From Tethya wilhelma (taxonomy: Eukaryota > Porifera > Demospongiae > Tethyida > Tethyidae), in the NCBI GenBank assembly GCA_964030475.1, contig CAXIPT010000008.1, forward strand, positions 3,160,937 through 3,224,936: a stretch of 64,000 nucleotides of DNA. The letters are read 5' to 3'. Under the pieces are notes generated by a model. It had not been told where the DNA came from and did no database searches. It saw nothing but the letters and a program-made list of their open reading frames with translations. Numbering within the stretch: the first letter of the stretch is position 1; every line of letters begins with the position of its first letter. The position numbers were made by a program, and so were the translations under genes. Positions 55,448 to 64,000 of this stretch are shown here, piece after piece.

Positions 55448-58211
55448 TTAATTCCCCAATGTTTCATATTGGTGTTGTGTTAACAGATTACCACAGGAAT
55501 TATGTCCTTGCACCTTTTCAAGCTTGGGTAATAGCAAAGCAATGTACCCTTCACTCAATGGCTGCACAAAAACACACAAAACAATAATTATGAAAAGCAC
55601 TATGAATATGCATGGTATACAAATCTTATCGCAATACAATAGTTACAAATATTAGGCTACTACTATTCATGCAGGCCAAGGTCGGACTATTATACCACAA
55701 TAAATCTTGTATTGTATTTTATAAACACTCACCCATGACTTACCATGTTGGTTAGTAGTTGATTAGAACTAATCAAACTCTCATTGATTTCAATCAAATA
55801 TCCTTTAATACAACTATAAATGAACAAACAGACTCTCAATGCACTTTGAATCAATTTTGTACCAATTTTCCAACTAGTCTTTTGCCTGCATTCTATGTGA
55901 CCATGATAGAACATTAAACAACCTTGTATCAACATGTGTAATGTACCATATAGCGGGTAAATTTGGTGGGCTTAAAATTTGGCGAATTCACATTAATTTT
56001 TAGCATGATTGGTAATTTAGCTCCGCATGCTGCATTGTTTATATGTGTACACGTGCAAAGAAAACTATTTGATGATTTTTAATTTGGTGATTTGAAAAAT
56101 AATTCGCAAATTCGATCCTCACCAAGTTTACCCACTATACAGTATGTATCAAAGTATTTTAATACTAAACATGTGTTGAATCCTAAAATGTTTGTGAAGT
56201 TCATTCACTACTCATACTTAGGGTAAGTCAGTTAGGGAGTATATACCGTATAGCTAGGAATTTTGAGGAGTATAAATTTCGCTGTTTTCGCAATTCGTGA
56301 AAATTATACCCGCGAAATTTTCGGGATCGTATTGCAATATATGGATGGGGCTAGGCTGGCTGATCGATCCTCGAAAATTAAATCACGAAAAGTTTGGCGA
56401 TCGCCTTTCCGCGAAAATTTTATTCCTCGAAAATTTCTAGCTATATGGTATGTACATATGCGTATTTTATAGGAGACTATATTATAAACAATAATAATAT
56501 AGGGCATTCAATGGCATCGTTATTATGCACATGTGCCTAGAATTATACCTTCGCAAGTAGAATGTCAAGCCATCTTCACAATTCACTTGACACAAAATAG
56601 AATTAGGAAGAAGCAACTGTGCACCTTGTGCTGAATGAAAGTACAACAATTATTATTATAGGTTACATGAACTTACATCATGAAGTGGACTTATACGAGG
56701 TTCTGTAAATCACACAGACACTGAACTGAATGATGCAACTAACTTGTACCATGGACCAATCAGATTTGCTAATCATAAAATAGGGGGACAGGGTTATAGA
56801 TAGCAGTGTAGTTGACAGCTTCAAAGTATAAGGGATAATTGAGCTACCCAGAAAACACAGAGGATGTACTGTATAGCGGGAAAGTTTCATGGGGTTTAAC
56901 TTTTGTGGAAGTCTCTCTTAAACATTTTGTGTTTTAACTTTTGTGGATGAGCTGTGTGAAGACCATAGGTGACAGAGAATTTCGTGGGTAAAACTTTCAC
57001 AGATGGATCATGATCTGTGAAAACCACAAAAATTTAACCTCACAAAACTTTCTAGTCTATTGAGCTAGACCCATTTTTCGCTCCACTATGACTGACATGG
57101 CGAAAAATGGGTCTAGCAGAGGTCGCTCTGCAACTGCAATATCATTAAAGCTCACAAATTGACAAGCTGGTCAAAACTAAGTGGGTGCGAACAACCTCAA
57201 TGTAAATATTACCATGTGCAGGTAACATCCCATGTGCATAAATTGATTTCTTCTGACCAATCAGATTTTAGTACGAGATTTCCTTTCCTGCTATGCAGTA
57301 TCTACCTGTTTGATTGTTTGACTGGCTACCATGATACAAAGATTGATACATGTACGTACAAGATGAAAGATGGCTACATTGCATCATTGGTTTCAGCTGA
57401 GGCTTTGGATATAATACATAGCTTCTTCTCGGATTAATAGGCTTTTGGCTAGTGTGGCCAATGTTCTGTGAAAATTTGTAACTCTTGAATAGCAGAGAGA
57501 AGTAATTATAGCAAATATTGTACTGTACTTATTTTTTCTTTTTCCAGAAACTTGCTTCCAAGATTCCATGATGTCTGGTTTGAATTCTATAGAAGTTATC
57601 TTGTACTTAGCAGGATCTTTGACTAGGCAATGTGTAGGTGCCAAGCACACAACACACACTCTGCAAAGTACAAAGTACAAAGAGTGAACGAGTGGAATAA
57701 AGAGTGAATCGTTTTAACATCAGTGTTACTGTACATATGCAGTATAGCCAAGCACTGCACTCTGAAATATACCTATGGCATAGTCCAAAGTATTACTACA
57801 GTTTTATGGTAAAATTTTAATAGTATTGTGAAGCAAATTTGGACCCCCAAAAAATTAGTTCCCTCTGATTTATGTTTCAGTAAAACATGGACCCATCCAC
57901 ATTCTATAACTGACTGATGCCGCACTGTCATATTAGATAAAAGGCCCTGGGTAACATTGTCAATAAACTTCAAACCTGTTTGAGTGTTGCATAACACACT
58001 GATCTTCGCATGTGTCAAGAGTTTTCTCTGTAAAGTAGAAGAAAATGGAGATCATCATAATTAATTTACGTAAGTAGGATGGTGTGTACCAACTAGCTCT
58101 AGGTGTGTGAAGACTGTTACCTCTTACAGAATCATTTTTGTAATAGTATTTCGTATAATAACGTTCGTTAACAGGCTTTGGAGGTCCTCTTACTTCTAAA
58201 CTTTCACTCAT
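55448..58211 (-). CDS. ABITRAM: ABITRAM (FAM206A) homolog
   Basis: Six exons on the minus strand: 58211-58121, 58027-57976, 57660-57524, 56624-56549, 55813-55744 and 55561-55448, all GT-AG and in phase, giving 179 residues, almost the length of the human protein. It is an actin-binding transcription modulator in vertebrates; its role in a sponge-grade animal is unknown. Family landmarks in order: ERYYTKYYYK near the N-terminus, CEDQCVMQHSNR, VCLAPTH, WKQVSGKRK, AQLLLPNSILCQVNCEDG, CIKGYLIEINESL, and SEGYIALLLPKLE followed by LLTQHQYE at the C-terminus. The donor of exon 3 (TACA/GTACAA) was chosen because it alone keeps exon 4 in frame. ATG at 58209-58211. Introns carry three MITEs. Confidence 0.92.
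55944..56144. mobile_element. CCGTATAGCGGG-type MITE
   Basis: TACCATATAGCGGGTAAATT at the left, AGTTTACCCACTATACAGTA at the right; interior with AATTTGGCGAATT words. In an ABITRAM intron. Confidence 0.75.
56244..56450. mobile_element. CCGTATAGCGGG-type MITE
   Basis: TACCGTATAGCTAGGAATTT at the left, AAATTTCTAGCTATATGGTA at the right; interior with CGCGAAAATTT words. In the same ABITRAM intron as 55944-56144. Confidence 0.8.
56867..57058. mobile_element. CCGTATAGCGGG-type MITE, GTTTAACTTT variant
   Basis: Left end TACTGTATAGCGGGAAAGTT; the right end is degenerate (AAAACTTTCTAGTCTA) and runs into a GAGCTAGACCC motif. The interior matches 46363-46545. Confidence 0.7.
57063..57116. repeat. 18-bp perfect hairpin with GCTAGACCC ends
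   Basis: GCTAGACCCATTTTTCGC and its exact reverse complement at 57099-57116 with an 18-base loop. TCTATTGAGCTAGACCC at its left side matches the ends of the MITE at 20102-20641, so this looks like a minimal relative. Confidence 0.7.
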
Positions 58212-58276
58212 ACCGATAGCCTAGCGAAGCCATAGAACGGCACAGAGTCAAAGGTCAAATAATCAATCCTCCATTG

Positions 58277-58844
58277 NNNNNNNNNNNNNNNNNNNNNNNN
58301 NNNNNNNNNNNNNNNNNNNNNNNNNNNNNNNNNNNNNNNNNNNNNNNNNNNNNNNNNNNNNNNNNNNNNNNNNNNNNNNNNNNNNNNNNNNNNNNNNNNN
58401 NNNNNNNNNNNNNNNNNNNNNNNNNNNNNNNNNNNNNNNNNNNNNNNNNNNNNNNNNNNNNNNNNNNNNNNNNNNNNNNNNNNNNNNNNNNNNNNNNNNN
58501 NNNNNNNNNNNNNNNNNNNNNNNNNNNNNNNNNNNNNNNNNNNNNNNNNNNNNNNNNNNNNNNNNNNNNNNNNNNNNNNNNNNNNNNNNNNNNNNNNNNN
58601 NNNNNNNNNNNNNNNNNNNNNNNNNNNNNNNNNNNNNNNNNNNNNNNNNNNNNNNNNNNNNNNNNNNNNNNNNNNNNNNNNNNNNNNNNNNNNNNNNNNN
58701 NNNNNNNNNNNNNNNNNNNNNNNNNNNNNNNNNNNNNNNNNNNNNNNNNNNNNNNNNNNNNNNNNNNNNNNNNNNNNNNNNNNNNNNNNNNNNNNNNNNN
58801 NNNNNNNNNNNNNNNNNNNNNNNNNNNNNNNNNNNNNNNNNNNN
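58277..58844. other. Assembly gap (N run)
   Basis: 568 unknown bases just upstream of the ABITRAM start. The ABITRAM promoter may lie partly in the gap. Confidence 0.98.
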
Positions 58845-60491
58845 GTAGTTTTTGGTCGCGAATGACGTAATGGAGAATACGGCGTAGAATCCGGATAAAA
58901 ACGAGAAAATGGTCACGTGCAAGTCATGTTACTTTCCCAACAGTGTTTCCGTGGGGTATACCGTAGTTCGATACTCTTCCTCCCCCCTCTTATCCACTCT
59001 TGCCAGTAGTCAAAGCATTCAATTGTATATTCATATTTATGACTCATTGGCCAAACAAGATGACTTCTGGTAAAAAGGCAATACAATGAATACCTAGCAA
59101 GATCCTAAGAAGCTTCTACATCATTCTTTTCCAACCAGGATCGAAAGACAAACTCCTTTCAAGAGATTTTCAGCTCCCACAGCCCAAAACAAACTCAGAT
59201 TTATTCCAATTAAAGCCCAACGTAAATACTATGACATCATTCTGTTTTGCGCACGCTCAGTAGTCATTTTTCAATCTTAGAGACAGCTGCCACAAAGAGA
59301 ACTTTGTTTTTTGTGAAGACAAGAAAAAAGACTGTAAAATGAGTTGTTTTTTTGTGAAGACAAGAAAAAAGACTGTAAAATGAGTTGTGAGGAGTTATTT
59401 CTACAAAAAGAGAAACGCTAGAAGATGGAATTTACGGTAAGAAGTAAGATATCAACTTTTTGTGGTGTGATGAAAGTTTGTAAATAAAACTATGATTTGT
59501 TTTGCCAGATAAAAGATTGTAGACGTGCCAAAGATGAAGTACAGTTACAGCGCCTGTGAATCTAACAACAAGAAGCTTGAAATCATGGTGTTTTCATGGT
59601 CCTGCAGTAATCTCAGTTGGAACCCCGTCAGAATCTGAAGGTCAGTCAAAATTCGGCTTTATGCTGAGTCCTCTTGTTTGTTATAAGCCTTGATTTTTAT
59701 CTACTTATTAGGCTTTCACCAGACCTACCTCATAAAGTTTGTTCAAGCCTGGCAAGATGATCAAGTCAAGTGTGCTGACTCTATATGGTTTCTTATTTGT
59801 CTAAGAAGTATTCCATGCATGCTGTCAGTATTCATATTTGCTGATGTTGTTTCAGTTCTGGAGTATTTTCTTTGTGATTCAAAATTGTTTTTATCAAGAA
59901 AAGTAAAACTTTAGTTAGGGTCTCCAGCCAAATTTTCAACTTTGTCTTAACTACCTTTATAAATTGCAACCAATTAGACCTATCTTATATCAATAATAAT
60001 CCGCTAAAAAACCTGGTGTAGCAATGTTACTTTTTGTGGAAACGCGCTTGCAATGATCGGTGTAAAACGCTGGAAATTGGTCACGTGACGTAAATTGCGC
60101 ATTCGTACACGATCATGTGCATAGTACTGCATACGGCCGTATACGGTGGGGCAAGAAACGTGGAGTGTGGTAAGTAGGTTTTCTACAGTACTGGGAAGAT
60201 TTTTTCACTCTGTTCTAGTGACTAAATAGACTTACTATTGTTGTGTTAAATATGATATTCAACGGATCTAGCTAGCGTGGGTATTTCCAAGACTTGTGCT
60301 GACCATACTGAGTCGCCTGATTGAGTGTGAATCATAGTCACTGATGTATGATTAAAGTTCCAGATAAGATTTAAAATGAATATTGCATGATTTCAGTGCA
60401 TGTCATCCGAAGGCGGCTTCTCATGTTCTAGTTAGCTAATGCCCATTGTGTTTGTGACATCTCCTTTTTTTCTCTTTGTCACCTGTAGAAA
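58845..60491. other. Upstream region of the last gene, no confident exon
   Basis: A possible tiny exon, ATGGAATTTACG/GTAAGA near 59424, could not be joined to anything. The open stretch at 59690-59914 is hydrophobic and lacks splice support. The last bases, CTTTGTCACCTGTAG, form an acceptor just before the ATG at 60492, which suggests a 5' UTR intron. Confidence 0.4.
59306..59388 (+). repeat. 41-bp tandem duplication
   Basis: TTTTTTGTGAAGACAAGA to TAAAATGAGTTG occurs twice in direct succession (59306-59346, 59347-59388) with one base length difference; a recent slippage-type duplication. Confidence 0.85.
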
Positions 60492-63400
60492 ATGGCAAAA
60501 AGTAAAAGTGAAGAATATCCCAATTGGGGCATGCTTCAAGAGATAGGGTTGACTGATGATATACTTCGTGAAGTTGTTCTAAATGATTCAGTTGATTATG
60601 ACTGTGATCGCTTACCTGATCTACCATCACATGGCATTTTAATTGAACTATATTACTTCTGCCTGCAATTTTCTGCTTCAACAAAATTGAAAGTAAATAT
60701 CATTCTCAAGAAATGTGTTGATGTTTTCTTTCCAACTTGTGTTGTTTCTCGAGCTGATCGTTTGGAACGTAGAGTACGAGGGTTTTGTCAGTCACTGAAC
60801 TCCATGTCAAAACAAGAACTAGCTCTGTTTTTATCTAAACAATGGAGACCCCAGCCAACAGGTACTTCTCTCACCATGTGTTCAGGATATGAACCATGCA
60901 CATATGCATGCAGTGCAATTGAGCCTGTGCATGCATGCATGTAGCCTAGATATTACAAGGCAATAGTTAACCCTTTGATCGCAGAGGATGTTTTGTAATA
61001 ATCAGCTATTTTTTCCAAATAATTATGTCATCAATAGCTGTGTTTTAATACGTTGATTTTATGTTTCCTTGAATCAGCAGAGCAAGGGGAACAACTTAAT
61101 TGATACTAGTTTATAACTGGAAGACCAAGTCTGGCCAAATGGTTTGCTTTATGTGAACACACCCTAAAATGACAATTTTTCGGCGCTTTTCCCATTGAAA
61201 ATTTATTAATGTAACTTAGCCCCTTCTATATATATACAACCACATAATCACAAAAACTAAAATATTTATTACATAGTCCAATGATTCAACTATGTGTTAT
61301 ATAGCACAATCTGGAAATTTTTTACTGACTCCTAAGCATTTTTTATTAAACTTTGAACCCCAAACCATGTATATATGTATTATATGGTCATAGCAGTCAA
61401 AGGGTTAATATTGTTGTTTTTTGTGACTTTAAACCTAATTTTCCAAACACCTTGAGAGTCTATATGACTGATGCATGTTATGCATATATATATAGGTTTG
61501 AAAGATACTCTGGTAGTAGGTGTGGATGCTGTTGAGGAAGGAAATACAATGTCATGTAGTACCAAAATTCTCTCTCAAACAAAGCATAATGTGAATAGAA
61601 GAGAGAAAAGAGCAAAAGAAAGAATTAGCAGTCTCCGAACTTCTTTAAAAGAATATAAACAACAAAACAAAAGACTGAAAGAACAACTCAGTGATCTTTC
61701 CACAGCAATTCAATCGTATAAGAAGCTTATTTCAGAGAAAAATTCAGAAATAGCTCATCTGAATAGTAGTATTATACATCTACAACAAGAAAATGACCTG
61801 CTTCAGCTTGAAATTGAAGACATCCATAAAGAAAAGACGGAAGATCAATGTGCAAATGAAGCAATTATATCAAGCTTACAAGAAGAATTAGAAAAATTCC
61901 AACAAAATGCCAAACTAGAAACCTTTTCTTCTGGTTCTTATAATACTTCTGTAAGAGAATTGTATTACTCATTGTTGGCACTCCGCATTCCACCTGCCCA
62001 AGTAAAGTCTGTTGTGCAAAATGTCTTACAGCGTATGCTACCCTCGGTGAATGTTGACAAACTTCGATTACCAGGAAAATCTTGTGCTTCATATATGCGT
62101 AGTTCTGAAATGTCAGTGATAAGTATGATGCACAAGTCAGCAGAGTTGTCAAAGGAGCAACAATGGCATTTAAACAGTGATGGCACAACGTTAGACCAAA
62201 CCAAGAAGGCTGCATTTTTAATTAATGGTCTTGTTTTGGGAGTGTGTGATGTTTCTGATGGATCAGCTCAAACAACATTAGAAGCGCTCAAAGTAGAACT
62301 TAGCAAACTGAATGTCAATGATGAAACTGTGGCTGCAGATTCACATACACAATTACAGCGTATTGTGTCAAGCACCTCTGATGGTGCCTCAACCCAGACA
62401 AAATTTAATCGCCTTCTGCAAAATGAAATTAGTAACAGCACTGACTTAATTGAGAACAAGTGTTCCATGCACCTAGGTGTCAATCTTAGGCATGCTTGTG
62501 TGAAAGCAGTCAGTAGTGTAACTGCTGTTCAGGAAAGTAGCAATGAAAGTAGTGACATTCCCGTTTCTGAAAGTGGAAGCACTGTAACTGTAAGAAGCGA
62601 TGAAAGCAGTGACATTCCTAATTCTGAAAGTGAAAACTTGGAATCAAATGACGATGATGATGATTCGCAAGTTAAACCCAAGAAAGCAAGACGTCAGTAT
62701 GCTGATATCGATTGTTTTGTTCATGAAGTATGTAAGTTGTTTGGGCATGTTGGTGGTCCTGAGTATGCACATGGTGCATCATCATTTCGAGTGTTTTGTT
62801 CTTCAATGGCTGCTAAGGAACCTGAAGATGAAACTTATTATAAGAATGCTGAAAAGGTACTCCTGAAGAGGCAAGTTGGAAGTCGTTACTATGTCACAAG
62901 TTTCAATGCAGCAAGGATTTTGTTTTTATGTAGAGCCATGGTTACGTTTTTAAAAGAACAAGAATTAATTAAGAAACTTAACAAACTTGAATCAGCTTGT
63001 CTTGAAAAGTTGCAGGATGATCATCTCACAAATAAGCTAAGGCTAGAGGGTTTAATGCACGACAAAGTTTATGCTGATTTAATGGTGTTGGTCAAAAGTG
63101 TATCACTTAACAAAACTGCTTTAAGTATGAACATTCACTACAAGGAGTTGCTGGATTTTTTTTTGAAAATAAGTGATACACCTTCTATTTTACTGGACTG
63201 TGACAGTATTGTTTTTACAACTGAGCCTAGATTATATTCAAGTGAATCAGATGCTTCGCTCAATCATCGCTTAGCCACCAATTATTTACCAGTTCGTGTA
63301 ATGCTTTATGAAAAAGTACCTAGCATCCATTCTCTGAATATGTTGATCAAAGCTGCTGGTAAATCAATGGCTGATAAGCTACAGTCGTATAACAAAGATC

Positions 63401-64000
63401 ATTTGCCTGAAGGTCGCTACTGGGATCCATCATTGGAAACTCAAGAAATTCTATCAAAACTTAAACCGCACAATGACAAAACAGAAAGTACGTTTGGAGT
63501 TAATGATTGGCTTAACCGAATCCTTCCCAATATGACTCAAGCCACTCGATCAGTAATGGTTGAATTTTCCGTCAACAAAACCATGCAGTGGTTGAAGGAT
63601 CAGGCAGAGGAGCAAAAAAGAAGCCTTATTACACTTGCACGGGAGAGAAGGCAGCAGCATGAAGAGCAGATGAAAAAAGATGCAGAGTTACTTATGGAGA
63701 AGAAGATTATTCAGAGAACTGAATTAGTGAAACAAGGTGAGAAGAAAAGAGAAAAAGCAGATGCAATTATTGAGGATCTGAGGAAGAGTCCTTTGATTGC
63801 ATCAGTCAAAGAGTTTGAGCAGAAAAGAAGAAAACTATTTTCTCTTTCTATCCCTGTGTCACTGAAAGAAGCAGAACTGAGAGTATTAATCAAGCGGCAA
63901 ATTCAACTTAGGAACAAAGTTTACAATCAACCAGTTATTCTTACCCAATCTGAAAGTGGTAAATTGAAACATGTCGACAGACTTTGTGAGGAATTTGCTA
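60492..64000 (+). CDS. Transposase-like protein with coiled coil, unknown family, runs off the window
   Basis: Exon 1 is 60492-60861 (ATG after the acceptor CACCTGTAG; donor ACAG/GTACTT). Exon 2 starts at 61496 after TATATATAG and is open in phase for 2.5 kb to the window edge, so at least 957 residues. Exon 1 is helical (WGMLQEIGLTDDILREVVL) and unrecognised. Exon 2 has a coiled coil (about residues 140-265) and then a likely RNase H fold: LNSDGTTLDQTKKAAFLING, EALKVELSKL, a second acidic site in SSTSDGASTQTKFNRLL, and NKCSMHLGVNLRHA. An acidic linker (NDDDDD) follows, then a CFVHEVCKLFGHVGGPEYAHG block and TESTFGVNDWLNRILPN with a candidate catalytic Glu. The end is a second charged coiled coil. 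The DGTT / SDGAST / TE-FG spacing suggests a DDE transposase, but I cannot name the superfamily. No frame breaks were seen, so it may be active or domesticated. Confidence 0.65.

Noticed and set aside
58263..58922. Long open frames on both strands at the 58.3-58.8 kb gap
   Set aside because: Almost entirely N; they carry no information.
1..64000. CRISPR arrays, operons, bacterial promoters and terminators
   Set aside because: No regularly spaced repeats with unique spacers; genes are spliced and eukaryotic.

Overview
The window is eukaryotic and almost certainly metazoan. It holds spliced GT-AG genes with short introns (down to about 43 bases), three conserved animal housekeeping genes, and a very dense load of miniature inverted-repeat elements (MITEs), SINEs and retroelement fragments. 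Gene content, compact introns and the many elements with ends like TACCGTATAGCGGG suggest a demosponge such as Amphimedon; this attribution comes from memory of that genome's style, not from a search. The assembly is fragmentary: N runs at 10609-10682 and 58277-58844, and single n bases at 8309, 14785, 17634, 24260, 25699 and 37308, each marking a contig join where the sequence changes character.

Region 1 to 14.2 kb: a large minus-strand, transposon-like gene in pieces. From its N-terminus (12.7 kb) it has an OTU-like cysteine protease domain, a coding minisatellite rich in Pro and Ser, a PCNA-box-like motif, a DDE-type transposase-like core, a SAP-like motif and a Tudor/Agenet-like C-terminus (3.09 kb). 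Its minisatellite ends at both the n (8309) and the N gap, so the intervening LRR fragment (8310-9008) and its contig are probably mis-scaffolded inside this gene. A 681-bp MITE with a TG target duplication interrupts the SAP-like motif. A second unknown gene with a PCNA-box-like motif starts at 13401.

Region 14.2 to 33 kb: mostly accessory DNA. It has three copies of a 0.55-0.59 kb repeat, a perfect 93-bp palindrome, two SINEs, many MITEs, and a nested stack in which a MULE transposase fragment is broken by a BEL/Pao retroelement that is broken by a Gypsy-like element. It also holds a secreted-protein first exon with a TATA box, a decayed Myb/SANT-like gene, and a 1.8-kb TTAA-bounded element carrying exons of a small membrane or secreted protein.

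Region 33 to 58.2 kb: ordinary host genes. A diacylglycerol lipase (DAGL beta-like) gene lies on the minus strand with fifteen exons placed (33375-48848). A BUD13 splicing-factor gene lies on the plus strand (51906-54525) and an ABITRAM gene on the minus strand (55448-58211); both read completely. A 2.25-kb stretch of the lipase gene appears twice in tandem with an n at the junction, which is most simply two unmerged haplotypes.

Region 60.5 kb to the end: a two-exon plus-strand gene whose second exon is open for 2.5 kb off the window edge. It encodes a coiled coil and a transposase-like RNase H fold of a family I cannot name.
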